DNA from: Branchiostoma floridae
Taxonomy: Eukaryota > Chordata > Leptocardii > Amphioxiformes > Branchiostomatidae
Length of the DNA stretch: 64,000 nucleotides
Assembly: GCF_000003815.2 (NCBI RefSeq)
Contig: NC_049989.1
Span: 4,561,141 to 4,625,140, forward strand
Direction: 5' to 3'
Under the pieces are notes generated by a model. It had not been told where the DNA came from, ran no database searches, and was given only the letters and a program-made list of their open reading frames with translations. The position numbers and the translations under genes are program-made. Shown one piece after another: positions 12,101 to 27,100 of this stretch (its first letter is position 1; every line of letters starts with the position of its first letter).

Positions 12101-15100
12101 ATTTTTAAATATATCCTCCACATACTACGACAACCCAGATAAATATATAGCCAACTAGACCAGAAAACATGACCTTGACAGACAGTTCTATATCAGCTGC
12201 TTTAAAATATCACAACATCTAGATTTCTAGTAAATGGACCCACCATTAAGACAACTCCAGTAGGTTTACATGTATATCGTCTGATTTAAACTTTGATTAG
12301 GCTGCTATGAAAATAAAAGTCATCAAATTGAATATGCAAAACATAGCTGCCTGAAATAATATACAGTTCCTGTGGATTTAAGTTAACTGCCATGTCAAAC
12401 TTCCAATATACTGCCTGTGATTGTGAATCAACAAGATGTCTATCTCCATTTGTAAAAACATTTGTATCTATTGTCTTCCACACTTGACCTTTGGAATCTC
12501 AAACCATTAAAAAAGCAGAGTGATGAATGATGATGTATAAAAACAAACCAAAATCCCATCAGAAGTGACTGATCCTTTCTGAAAAACAAAAGAGGCATCC
12601 AGCCCAAGACCTTTCAGCTGACACCATAAGACACATGGTGAGTGTTACTGTCTGTTTGATAGGAGTCTTGGCATCTTGTCTTATCTATATTTTTCCACCA
12701 CAGACATAACAAAGATGATGACCAGGGTCCTTAATGCTTTAACTGGACATAACTCTTCTACAAACATGGTATCTTTTCTAGAGACAGTGAAACATGCCAT
12801 CGGCATTCATGAATCCAGAATCTGATAACATAACTATTCAGAAAGTAAAAGATTTCTTCTAGATAAAATATAAGGACACTTTAAGATAAGACAAATGTGC
12901 AGACACGAGACTTTAAGTAGCAGAATCTGTCATGGGAAGAAGACGGTTTTACTGAAAACTATAACTTCAATCCAAGTTCAAGGGGCTAAACTTTGATCAG
13001 GTCTAAATCAAGACCAGGTGAAATATCTAAGTTAAAGCCAAGGTTTATGGTGCTTTATTGCCTGGTAGTTTTTCCTTACAGTCACAGGAAGGAGGTTGAT
13101 CAAACACACCTGGAAGTAATCCTCACAGCAATGACATCATTTGAATGGGCATATTGTGGAAAGGTATAGGGAGGAACCACTACTTATCCAGGGGCATCTT
13201 GCTTTTCAGTTACTTTTTACTCCATGCCATATAGCCTACACCAGTACATGTTAAAGATTTGTTGGGTCTCCCCCTTGCAGACCCAGGAAAGACTTCAACA
13301 TATTCACTTTTTTCACTAGTACATATACATGTACGTGTACTGGATCTCAAGCACTTTGCAGGGCATTTCACAATAAAATTTCTCACCACGCCTTCGAAAC
13401 CCAGACAGACATGAGTACCACTTCTCTTACTGATGCTACCACCGCCACAACTAGGACAGCCTTATTACCCGCAAGGGTATCGACTGGCTGTGGTTCAAGG
13501 TAAAGATTCAAGGTAAAGATAGTGATCAAAATGTAACCTTCTCTTTCAACCCTATCTTTTAGCTCTCCTGATTTTGCTCTTTGTTAAAAAACATTATATA
13601 CTATTACTCAGGCAGGTACAAAAGCTTATTTCAATTCAGGTCAAGATATAATGGAAAACAAAGCTTTCAAAGCCTCCCCATGAAACTGTGAGCTGCCAAA
13701 CTAATTGCAATTTGTTCTGAATGACTTACAAGTTTACACAGTGTAACAGTGATCAAACTGTGGGAACTGGCTGGGCCAAGTGCCTCCAGGCAAGGTTTAA
13801 CTCTGTCAAAACTTGTTACTGAGACTAAGTGGAGCATAACAATAAATATTATGTTGTCATTAGGCTTAAAGGTTATCTTGTACCATAATCAACACCAGAT
13901 GACCAAAACTGCCTTTGACAATTGGTATCTGCGCCTTGTTTTTGGAGAATTGTTTATGATCCTTTCTGTTATCTTATGATGAACTTGAACTGTACATACC
14001 ATGCTATATATTAACCTCCATGATTGAATATATAATGTTACTTTAGAAAACAGCTGCATTGTAAGTCTTGAGAACATATTTGCTATTCATTATATTACGC
14101 TACCTTACAAACATCTAGAAATACAATACCAGCTCCTATAACAAATTTGGGAATCAAATTAGCACAAGGAATGAATAGCTAAACACATTTTGGAACAAAA
14201 CATCTGTTGAACCGCAGACTACATTGGTACATTTGTCTGTGAACGTGGCTCCTTGGTCTAACCCACTTCGCTCTCTCTAAACTTTTCCACATGGCAGGAA
14301 GTAAGGACAGTTGGTTTAGACATGAGAAACTTTGATGAGCTTCAGATTAGAACAACAAAGCTGGTGGTGCTGCTTGACTTTTACCTTCACTTCTGCACTA
14401 GTCCCACCACCTACTGCTGTGTTGATAAAACAAGGATGCTAGAAGAGACCAACACCTTGACTTGAGGAATGTTATGGTATCTCCTTATCACCACACAGAC
14501 AACCTTCAAGTTCTTCAACTTTTAGGAAGACATTCTTCTCTAGGTCTTGAATTCTAATTCAGACCACTGAAGTTGCGCATTTTCCCAGGCTTTATAGACA
14601 ATCACCAATTTCCTCTCTCTTGTTGTTAACTTGTCGTTACAGATGAGTCATATTAAAAGACCACCCTCCTAACAGCTAAACATACATGGTATCAAGTTGA
14701 TGTACCAACTTATAGCCCCTGCCTTTATACAGACTCAGTGTAATACCTCACCCTATACTGATAAGAACTACCGGTATCCACATTTCACTTGTGACCCGCA
14801 TATCCCAAACAGCCTTTTCCCATATCAGCACAGCTTTAGAGCTTGACCATCTGCTTGATAGGGCTGTTACAGCTATCACAGTCCCCCATGTCCCTGTCGC
14901 CCTCCCCCCTCTCTCAGATGGGGATCCTGCTATTCCAACTTTCCCTACAATCCGCTTCCAACCCTGGCGTCAGATTCCTCACCTTGACTCCCCAGTACTT
15001 CTTACAGGCTTCGCTACACATCTTGGTGTGGGAATATTTGGTGTCTCCTCCTCTGGGGCAGTGAGGATGTCAGGTCTGGTGGACCTCAGAACTGGGGCTA

Positions 15101-18100
15101 GTGGAGGGATAACTGGCTGGAACAGGGGTGACTGCTGGGGACAGACCATTACTGGTGCTGGGGGAAGGGGCCGTGTTTGTATGCCTTATCCACCAATGTC
15201 AATGCCAGTCCCTAATCAAGGACTAATGTAACACATCAGGCATAACCTATATGTACATTAACAGTTTAAGATATCAAACATACTTGTAATGAGTTTTACT
15301 TTGATCTTGAAGTTTATGAAGCTTATAAAACTGAGAGCAAAGTTTGTTATTAACTATTTTTGACTTTGATAGCACGACAATACGACAATAATAGGCCTTA
15401 CATTTGATTAAGTCTTGATCATACAAAACTACCTTTTTATTACAAAATTTATGGAGGAAGGCAGCAAGTATATTGAATATCATGTCATAAATTTTCTCAA
15501 GTTCTGGCAGTCCACATTTTTCATTGATCAAGTCATCCCTTCCTCACAAAGCGTTTCTGATTGATCCCCAACATGTACATGTTGGGCTTTGTGGTAAAAG
15601 AATGTTCTGGTGTCAAGTTACAATCCTGCAGTAGGTCCTGTCAATCATGTTAAGTGGGAGGGACTTGTCAATCATGCATATGGGAGGAGCTATCAATTGC
15701 CTCATATACAATACACTAAACTGGGCTGTAGGTTGGAACTTGTTGCTGATGTCAAATTGATACAAAAGTAAATATTTCAACAACAAACTATTTCCACAGA
15801 TTATACTGAGTCTATGTACAATGTATTACTGTAAATGCATTTAAGTTCATGGGGATTTAATTTCGCGGTAGCGGGAAAAATGACTTTTCACGGTGGATTT
15901 AAGTTCACGGTAACACCATGACTGCAGTCTGATAACTTAATAGAAAAATGTTCGCGGTGGATTTAAGTTCGCGGTGAAGTGGTCGCCGCGAACCCCCCAC
16001 CCCCCCCCCCCCGCGAATATTAATCCACCGCGAACATTTCTGCATTTACAGTATTTCTTTTCCACCAATGTGTAGATGGTAGGGTGCAAGGTTCTGTTGA
16101 GATTGACATTTCCTAGTTTTCCTCCTGGAACTTGTACAAAATAAACACCACTAAAAAGACAAGAAAAGCTCATTGACAAATTCTAGCTGGGCACAATCAT
16201 GGATTCTTGAATTCCTGATCAACCAGTTTGTTTTCCCTGTCCATCACCCAAATACGGGCGGTCCTGAGAGACTAGTTAGAGAGCTGTAGCAAGATAATGA
16301 ATGATGCAATTAAAAATCATTTACGTTACTTCAAAAACTCCAAATAGAATGCACCAGAGAGGACCATTAAGGGTTGGGAAACTGAAACTACTGTCACTGC
16401 AGTATTCTTTTTAACCAAACAATTTTTGCACATTTTTCAGTAGCATAATTGTTTTACATGGACAACTACCATATAAACAGTGTTTATTTGATCTATTCTT
16501 TTTTGGTATCCCTTCTTGAATACTTTCTTTTTTAAACTAAATTCCCAAATCTTCTATTAGCCCTTCTTGGCCCATTCCTGTTAGTTTTACAGAAAGCTCT
16601 CTCTATGTTGAATGACCCTGTCTGGTGGCCAGGGCTGCTGACAGATATGTTAGACTCCAGAACAAACATTCTCCAAGATAAGTAGGATTAGAGACTCTGT
16701 ATTATGTCAGACTTTAGTGAAGCCTACTGAAGCAGTAGCTGAACACTTGTTCTATTGAACTGTGGACTATCATCATCAAGATAGACCATCATCATCTATT
16801 TACTCTTTTTAAAGATATCTAAATAGCTGGCATGAGCACATACTTGTGCCGACCATAAAGACAGGTACATCAAAGAGATTATGAACTTCATTTTGGTACA
16901 TAGCAAAATCAGTTAGATGTCTTTTTATATAGGTGTGCACAAAGTGTTTTGTTTGAATGACAAGTATGTATACGTTGAAGAAGATTTTTTAAAAAAGCTT
17001 GTGTCACTCATTAAGCTTGTCTAATTTGACGAATGAACTCATATGTTAATTACACCTACCTTCTGCCTGACTTGTTTCTCACGATGTTGCATGCAGAAGG
17101 TACTTTGACGAAAACGTGCAGCAAAATATACACACTGACATGCAACCAAGAGTTCAGCACAGAAATACAGAGAGAAAGACAAGAAAAATACAAGGAACGG
17201 GACAAATGAGATAGGAAGAAGTGATAAGGACAGCTGCCACCAAGTATATACAGGGTGAACAGGTCTCCTCAAACATCATGACGTAATAGAAATATACCAA
17301 AGGGAAAACAAATACATGTGACAGTTGGCAATGACACAACTGAAATAAACATGCTTTTCAAAGTTTGAAAAGTTAAGGACAGGGAAAATCTTTCAAAGAA
17401 CAGAAACTAAACAAAGGTATGAAAATGTCTTTCACTCCTAGTAAAGATGCATGATGACTGTATGCTGCAGTACAGTTAACTACCACTAGGTGGCTCTCAT
17501 GGTGCTGTGGACATCATGATCATTAGTCTGTCTATTAGTATTAGTGATCCAGTTCCTTAATTTGTCAGCCAAGTTTGCACCCACTAACTCTCTGATATCT
17601 TCCTCCACAAGTGGCTTTAACTAACTTACTAACCAGCTGGGTTGATGACTAGTTAATTAACCAGCTGAGTTGATGACTAGTTAATCAACCCACCTTGCGA
17701 TGACTCTGAGTCCTGATCTCCTCCACCTCCTCGTCCCGGGAGTCCAGCTCCTTGTTGTGCTTCTGTTTCTGCTTCTCCATCTCCATCTCCAGACGCAGCT
17801 TTGCCTGAACACATTAGCACATTAGATCAAACACTAGTTACAGGACTATCCAACATACCACTATGGGATACACAGGTTAACTTTCATGAGCAATACAGTC
17901 CAACAATCTTCTCTCCCTCTTGAAAAAGTGAGATATGAATCTCCAGAATTCCAGAATTGCAAACAAGAGTTTAGCACAGAACAGCTAGCTCTATAATGAT
18001 CTTATCTTATCAATACATCTAGTTGTTTGTGTTTTTTTCAGCATATAAATTTCATATTTCAAGCATATAAATTTATATATATAAAGGTACAGACCCAGTT

Positions 18101-21100
18101 GTAATTAAGGTGAATACATAGTGTAGAAAAGATTTTGTCAAAGAAACTTATTTACCATGCCATATGTGAGAGGTACATGTTCAACCATGTTTGAACAAAC
18201 TTTCTTGACTTTGAATGGCAGGTACCAACCTGACTGATTGTCCTATCAGTACTACAGATACACATCTACTAAGTACTCAAATAGTGAACCTCTTTCTGGA
18301 CTTAGTATTTAAACTGCTTCAGTAGGAAACTAACCTGCTCCAGCATCTGGATCTGCCCAGCCTGCTCATCCAGTTCTTCCTCTTGGTCCTTCACCTTTGC
18401 CTCCAAATCTCTCTTAGCATGGCGCAGCGAGGCCACCTGGTGGATTCAAAGTGAATGACATCTTACTCTCTACATATACGTTGTTGCAGCTGTGTTGTCA
18501 ACAAAATCCCTGCTCTACACAACCTACAAGTAGTGACAACACAAGACTGGCCAACCTTGTACTACTAGACCAAAGAGATGGTTGTTACAGAGACAATGAT
18601 TGCTTGCAGGATCAACAACTAATAAACAACATCTTAAGGCTGCCCAGTGCTAGTCTACCATATCAGAATAGACTTTTTGCAGGCTAACACTGTACCTTTA
18701 TATCAAGTACAATGTCATGTATATACCAGTAGGAATTGGTGTGTATACAATATGATGTTTCTAAGTACAGTATATAGTGAACTGGACTCATACCTCAGCT
18801 AACTGACATCTATTGCACCACAGCAATCCCTCAGTAAGCCACATATTTCAAGTTTCTGAACAATTATTCAGCCTGCCAAACTGGTTTTGTTGCATACAAC
18901 TTTTTCAGTGGCTAGAGGCTTAATGATGTTTTTAAGTACAGTCATAAGAAATAGACAAGAAGTCCCACCTCTTTATCATCCAGAGAGCCAGCAGACGACA
19001 TCTCGGTCAGCTCCACCTCTATACGCTGAGTCTTGATGGTCAGGTTGTCGTACTCCGCCTCCCGGTCAGCGAGGGAGTTTTTAAGCCGCATGAGCTCCGT
19101 CTGCATCTGGTCCTTCTCATGCTGCAGGCGATCCTTGGCTGCCTTCTCCCTGACTGTCTCCTCTTGGATGATGTGGACATCGTGGTCAAACCTGGGACAG
19201 GGATAAATAAAAGGTTATGTGGAATTTCTCAACAGGCTAGAGGTTAGAAGACCTTGAAGTCAACTGCTACCCTCAATGAGAAGGTTATATTTGAAGACGT
19301 TTGGTTGGTACACACATGTCCAGTCATCATCATAGAAAACACTGCAGAATACAAGGACAGGAAGAAAGCTTCATGTAGCAAACTTTTTCCTGGTCACTTT
19401 CAGTTCATTTAATTTGCTTTCAGGGCAATACGACTTGTTTTTCAGTCAAGCCTGGGATATTGTATAAACACATCTGAGAAAGACTGTTACTCCTACAGCC
19501 TTAAAGAAAATTAGGCATCATACATATACTAATAGCATGCCTAACATACATTTTGTACATGCTTTGAAGAGCTTCTTATTTGTAGAAATGATTTCAGAGG
19601 TCTCTGAGCTCTATAAGGTTCTTACTTTCTCTGTTTCTTCTCCAGCTGACTGTTCCTCTCCTGCTGGGTCTCCAGGTGCAGTTTCATGTCCTGCATCTCA
19701 GCCGTGACCCGCTGACACTTCTTCTTCAGACTCGACACCTGCCGCTGCTGCTCCTCAGCATCCTCAAGTGCATCTGCCAGCTGTACAAAGCACAGGCAGG
19801 TTTTATCTTTTATGTTTTTTGTTTAAATGACTAGCATAAAATTTTTTTGAAAGCCTCCCATAAAGTCTAACATCAACTCCAGCAAAATTAACTAAAATTG
19901 TACACCTAAAGATAAAAAAGAAGCAAAATTATGCACATAAAGGTCATAAACAAGCGTAATGATGTTGTTCTTTGTTGTTGTTTTTTCCAGTAAAAAACTT
20001 TGGATCTGCCAGATTACAATTTTTGTGGTAGTTGATATACACATTGCTTCACACTTTGGCTGCTTGTATCTAATGCTGGTTCACCTTTATATGCGGGTTA
20101 ACCTATATTCATTGTTTTTAAAAACAGGGCATTTAGGCATATCAAGTCGGTGGGTGATAGTTTCAAACTGCAATATCTTATACATGTATAATATGAATAT
20201 TGTAATTTGCAACTAACCGCTGTTGACTTGATATCCCCAAATAACCAGTTTTTTTTCAAAGGGATATAGGTTACCCAACAAATAAAGGTGAACTAGAGTG
20301 GAGACACAGGTGTCACCTCGAAGAGGATGAACTGAACTGAACTGATCCTTATCTGTAAAATGCATCTATTTTGGTGTTTTCTTTAACTCCTCTAGCTCTC
20401 CTTCCCAGGCCTATCACCTAACACAACAACATACTGCATAACCATCATCAGTCTCCTTCCCAGGGTGTTGTGGAAACAAAGTCAGGTCAGGAGGTTTACA
20501 AGGTCACTGACAAGGTGCCAAGTACAGCTCCGAGGTGTCAACACCCACAGTATCAAGAGCATTCTCACTTCCCCACTTCCTGAAACCCTTAAGATGGTGT
20601 TGAAGGAGGAGAAAAGAGTCTGTGGGCTATTCTTTAAGACCAAAAAGAGACCTTACAAGACAGTGCACTTTGACTTTGTATCTCAAAGATGTCCATATAA
20701 AATGTCAAGACTACAACATGTATCTCACAACAGAGTGTGTCTTGATTCAGAGGGTATATATTTGAAATTTACCATATATTTACCATAATTTACCAGAATC
20801 ATAGAAAATTGAATACTCTCCAAGCAGATGTGCAGATAGTATTCGGTTCTAAGAGTAACTTAAAGTAGTAAAAACACAACTCAACTTATAGGGATGACGT
20901 TAGGAAAAACTGCTGATGGACAACAGAAAACAGTAAAAACTAAAATTCTGACAGAAAATGCCTAAAAACACATCAAACAACAGCCGAACCTCTGCTTGGA
21001 CAGTAGAAATTGAATGGTTTAAATCTAAAATGGAAAGATGTGTACTGTAACGAAGTAGGATCGCAGTTATGCCGCAATTGGTATTAATACAGTATGTGAT

Positions 21101-24100
21101 GGAGTACTGTTTTTCTTACCTTTCTCTCCAGCTGTTTCTTGGCTGTGAGGTGCTGCTCCATCTCATCCTCATGCTTCTGCTGAAGCTGTTTCTTGATGAA
21201 CTCATTCTCTCGCATGGCTCGCTCGTACTTCACCCGGTAGATGGACTCCCCTGCAAGGTCAAGAAAAACAGTTAAATTTTCTCAAACTAAGCTTTCTCTG
21301 TAGATAGACTCCTCTGCAAGATCAAGCATAACAGTTTTCTCGAAGCCATGACATCAGATCTTTTTCAAAGTAAAGAGAATGGGCTTGTTTGTAAAATCAC
21401 ACAAGATTATTGATGACACATTGTGACAGGACAGACTATTCTTCAACTTGACAAAAAAGGAAGCATACCAAGATAATTAATGGTTTTTGTCGCATTAAAC
21501 TATCGTCTTAACAAACATCGTAAAACCTTAAATTTTCAGAGAAATATGTACGAGTTGGGCTACTAGGAAGCTGTAGGAATGAAGAATCTTGCATGCTATT
21601 TTGGGAAAGACGTCATCATTTTCCTTGATTGTCTGGCCTGCCAACGCAGTGATTTATGAATAAACAGCTTTCTATCCACGGTGAAATAAACACAAAATCT
21701 TACATCTTCACCAAAAAGCAATAGGAAAATGAATTAGAAAACGTTTAGACCGATTCTACGGTACTGATCTTCAGTACTCAAAGGAAAACAGTATGCAGAG
21801 AAACTGAATACTACTTATAGCCAACCCAGTTTCTAAACATCTATTCCATAAGAGAGGTGACAAAAAACACAACTCAACTTACAGGGGACATCCAGCAAAT
21901 TGACAGCACAGCAAGCTTAAGCCTACCTGAAAACTTCCGAGCGTCTCTTTACACACAGAGCAAAGGGACATCCATACCTTCCCTATGGTCCTCGTGACTT
22001 CTAAGCTCTGACTAATGACTTCAAGGTAAAACAGCAGGCACCAGCTGAGCCAAGTTTACATCCAAGTGCCTTTTCCATTAACTTTGCGGGTCGGAAGTTT
22101 GGGTTAGCATCATCTTGTTTCTACACAGGGTCCTTTCCAAGTAAACTCCATCAACCTCAGGTCCTCAGTATACCGACCAACTGCCAGGCAAAATCATCAG
22201 AACAAAACAAACTCCACCTTTCTCTTCGGAAGGTACCGACAAAGGGTGAGCAAAAACTGAAACAGTAGCCAGAGCTTTTCCTTCCAATAAACAAAGGACA
22301 ACATATGTTCCAGATTCAAGTCTTTCAAAGTGTTAATACACTGCCTGGGGTCGTATAGGCACTGAACCACAAAGTGTTGATAGCTATAACTAACCCAACC
22401 TACAACAGATGTGATAAGATCTGGCAGAGATTATCAAATAAAAAGCATCGTTAAACTTGAATGTCTATAGACAAGTAGGTACAAGTTTGTTTAACGTTAG
22501 AATTATAGTTTTTCCTGTATGGTGTCTTCTGTTGTGCTAAATGCCAAGTAAAACAACACAAACAATGCAAGACACACTGTATATTAGCCTTCTCTACACT
22601 TTAACCTTTACTGCCACAGATTAGCCCCAATGTCAGCTAATTAATGGGTTAACTTGCCACTGGGATTTTTCATACACTTGTGGAAATCCTCTGGAGCAAA
22701 ATTCTGACACTGTAAAATTGTCCTATTGCATTTCATCCAGTAACATATTTTTTTTTTTTTTCATTAATAGATAGCATAAAAATTAAATCTTTTCTAATCT
22801 AGACTTAAACATAACCTGTGCTTTCTTTTTCCACAGTAACTAGCATTGGACATGTACACCAGAGATTCTCACCAAAGAAGGTGGAGTGGGTCCTGAAAAA
22901 CACGTCCATCTTGTTTCCTCCCAGAATCCAGACTATGGTTTTCCATATTAATACGTCACACAGGTGATTGTCTACATCTCTATGGCTATACATGTATGTG
23001 CTGTGATTGGTTGTCTACCATTGGTTGAGATGTTCCATACAAAAACATAACCTGTCCATATACACCTTATAATAATCTTGAAACAGTGGAACTTTTAGTG
23101 TCTCTTTCATGGCTGTTATAAAAATAGACAAATTTTCCACTCCCCTAAAGACACACATTGTAGAATTAAAAATTGCTAAAAGAATGTTCATCTAACTGCT
23201 CCTTTCCACAAGTAGTTGCAATTTTCTAGATTAAAAAAATTAATCTTTTTATGTTTTGTATGTCTTGTCTTTAAAATCATATTCAAATTAAAAAATAAAG
23301 GTTTACACAAACCCGATTTTGGTCACTCATCAACGGTCACTCAGAGATCGTTGTCTAGTGACAAATAGGCCCTTATAATATGTATGTATGTATAACTGCA
23401 ATAGCTGTGGCGAGAACACATGACATCTACATAGTAATCATCATTGGTACATGTACATTGTACAAAATGTCAATTACGTATTACACCACAATCTGCATTG
23501 TTGAATGGAAGCCAGTTGCCTGTAAATAATCACATCTTGCCTCTGTTTTTCTTTTCTTGTCACTGATAACCTTGTAACCTTGAGGTCATTTCTATAATCA
23601 CCAAGTGACAAACTTGTGTTTCAAGGTTTGAAATTATATCACTGCTTCACACTGTATAAACAGGAACACGTTTCCAATGTCAATACTAAGCCAAGACTTG
23701 ACAAATGTGAAATTCAGTTGAATGTTTTTTTAATCATCAACCAATTGTTAAACAGAAGAAATGTTTTGAATTACAGGTGTGCCCGTCAAATGCCCACCCT
23801 CAAAACAACACAAGTTTCCTTGTTCTCTATTTGGTGGCCTTTGGGTGTAACATAGAGACCTTTACCAAGTTCAAAGGAAAGCAATATGTACATACATTTG
23901 TAGCTATACATACAATGTTGGAAGTTCAAAGTTGGCATCTAAATGGAGCAAGTATCACGGTCACTTCTTCCACAAAGCCGTCAACAAACCAAAACCACAT
24001 ACCAGGCACCAGAATCATACAAAGGATTCCACTTGAGCATAGAACACCTACCTTCCCAAAGAAAACTTGGCTGCTAACCCAGAAAATTCCCAAGGCAGTA

Positions 24101-27100
24101 GAAGGCTAGCCCTGCCCTGTTACCCGTAGTGTTTTCACCTCCGTGTGGTTTCCTTATTTGTGAGCTCATGGCCCAAGTATGCCCGGCTATTAATATGTTA
24201 CCACAACAGGAAATTAACAACAAATCTTTCAGAATTGCCACTGACGTATGACCTGACAAGCAACTGCAGCATTCAACACAACAATCAACATATAGAATTT
24301 ACATCCTGCTTTCCAATTAAATGTGAGAAGACTTTGGTTTTCTCAGGATATGAAAATGTCAAACAACATGTCATGCTTTTTTGTTCACACTAATATCCTG
24401 TAAGGTTTTCAGATGCAGACTTAAATCACTGCGTGTCCAGCACAAAAGGGCCCCCCTTTTAACGGAACACTGTGTAAATAACAGTTGACAAAGATGTTGG
24501 CTGCCCCTTGTAACACACTTCCTCAGTTTTACCCACGAACCAATGATTGGTTTTACATGGAGTGGTACGGTTCAGAAACTTAGGGGCAAACAATATGATA
24601 AAAGTAGAATACTATGTTCTCCAACCCCCTCCCAATTTTAATCTACTGGTAGTACTATCTCAGAAACTTCAAGACTTTTTCACATTAACTTCGTCACCAA
24701 TTATATTCCCACCACTCCAAAATACATTGTACATAGCAACACAAAGCCAAGGATTATCACTAATTTCAACAAGGATTTAAACATTAAGCATCAGACTTGG
24801 TCTAAAAACATACGTCCTTAGCACCCAATAACAACCTTTTCAGCAAGCAGCCTGGAATGTAACAATCATTTACCCCTTTATATAAACGAAATGCTTGGTC
24901 TAGACCTTATTGTACACATAATACAGGCACTGATAAGAGCGCCACTTAAAGCTGTCAATATCAGCACATTACATATTACCTGACAAACCAAGGAACTAAG
25001 ATGAGCACACAGTATTGACGTAGCTAGAATGCCCTGTAATCAAGACCTACCGGTTTCCTTGTACAGTTGTAAGGATCTTGGGACCCGTTAGAGGCTTTCC
25101 AGCTGGGCAGTACTTCCAAAGTTTGTCTACCTGTATCTGATTTACACCTGGCAGTTTGACAACACCTGGTGAGTGTACTACTCCCACCTGTGTGTGTGCC
25201 TCTCTCCTCATGACACACCGCTACAAGAATGTCAAACTCGCTGCCGGCCCTCAATACGCTCAGCCGTCACGCTTGACTAGGCGGACTCAGTGGTGCCTCA
25301 CGTGTGTAACATGGCACACAACGCCCTCCCGTCCGCCTACCTGCCACTACGTAAATAGACCCAAAATAGAACAAAGTGTACCGCGAGAGATGCACTATAC
25401 ACTACTATCTCCTTCCTGTCTGTGGACAAAACCATCCAGGTCTACCAGCAGGGATCCCATGACTCTATGTTTTACCTTCCTGGTCAGGCTATATTTGTGT
25501 ACAGCAACAAAGCAAAACAAAACAAATAGAAAAACAATCAAAATACAGCGAGACAAGTTTACTCACATTGGCACTCTTCCCCACAGTGGGGGGAATCCAC
25601 AGGCAGAACTACGCAAACCGCTCCCGGGCGCCCCATTTCTGCCACAACTTTTAGCTTCATGGCGGATACGAAACAACTACTGCCTATTTCTAAAGATAGA
25701 ACCTCACCTTTCTACCTGACTGCAGCGAGAGAAGAATGTCTGGAACGCGAAGTGGGGAGGTCGAGACCGACTGAAAGGGCATCTGTTTCAACGCCCGTTC
25801 TCGGGTTTCCCCCAACCCAATTCCCCGCTTTGTGGAGTGAAGGGAAAAGTACGGCTCCACGTCACTTCAACACTTCAGTAATCCACATGAAGAGCCCTAC
25901 AGCACCCTTAGGTGAGGGTCCACAGTCTATGTTTGCAAAGAGAAAGTCAAGTGCAAAGGCTCACGAAGGGGTTTCTGGCACAAACACAATCTGTCTTTCT
26001 GCTCTATACAGCAGAGGGTACTCATATATAATTGCTGGGAGAGCAAGCTACTTTCAGTATCCTGAAATGCCCTTAAAAGGCAGCATGGATGACAAATTTG
26101 CATGCCGAGACTGCAGGCCTTTTGAACAGTGGAGAGGTACCTCAGAACTTTCCAGTCTACAGAGCAGAAGCCTGTCCTCACAAGTTACTTGGGTCTGTAA
26201 TTTTCATTGTACCAAAAAAAAAATGTATGTTTAAGGTGGTTCATTCAGATCCTGTTGAATGTTTTCCTAAGCAGTGTTTTAGTCACTTTTCCTTTCCACA
26301 ATCTTACTTAAGTAAACGATAATAAAAAAGTCAAACATCGTTGATGACTCAAAGGCCAATGACCCCTTGTCACCTCGTAACATGGGTGTTGCTAGCCTTA
26401 TTATGACCACATTCCATAGGCTCCAACGATAAGACTTTGATTTATAATTATCATCAAGAAATTCTTTGTGACAATCAAATGCTCCCAACTGCTGACAATA
26501 AAAGAGTAGCCAAATGGAACTTCGAAATATGCAGGCTTTCACGTCATCTGCGCCATGTTGGATTACAGCGTATAACTTCAGTGCAAACAACAGGAAGATG
26601 CTACTGCTTAATTCAATAACCCGCCAACATGGTTGGAGGAGGATTCAAATTATAATTAGTAGGACGTCAATGAAAATCATGTATATGTTTGAATTTGTAA
26701 ACAGACGTTAAGTGTTTGCTCTCTACAAAATCAAAGCAATGGAAACCGGAACTGCTGCAGAAACTGCTGTAGGAACTGCCAAATATACAGGTATGCCCAT
26801 GAAGTCAGAAAATTATGAATACAAGCACATTCAATGTACTTCAACATCAAATGAGCAACCATTTCAGTTCAAAACATTTAATCAACGCCCAGGGTGAAGC
26901 CATCAAGTTAGAGGGTAAAAAATCTTTCCTCAAGTTCTCAAGAAAAGTTAAGAAAACTGGAACATATGTAGCTAATTAGAAAATAAACAAATATAAACAG
27001 AATACCAGCAAGGCATACTATTCATGTGTTAACTTTTCATAACCAATTTGATTTGAGAACATTTCTGCACCCCCTAGATACAACATGGTTAATCCCAACA

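Larger units (their letters stand above)
10814..17693 (-). other. Intron of 6.9 kb in coiled-coil region
   Basis: Mostly AT-rich unique sequence. It contains the 21-bp minisatellite (10818), a proline-rich open segment (14979-15134), a MITE (15827-16053) and a possible alternative exon (17060-17134). Elsewhere I see nothing. Confidence 0.8.

Noticed and set aside
14791-15231. Plus-strand 146-codon open frame ([13 protein letters not shown]..)
   Set aside because: GC-richer patch open on both strands. No similarity and no splice or promoter context.
25156-26234. Two overlapping plus-strand open frames of 187 and 191 codons, one starting [13 protein letters not shown]
   Set aside because: CpG-rich DNA stays open by composition. 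No recognisable domain, and the two frames overlap. The ATG with good context keeps a small chance of a bidirectional first exon, but nothing downstream supports it.
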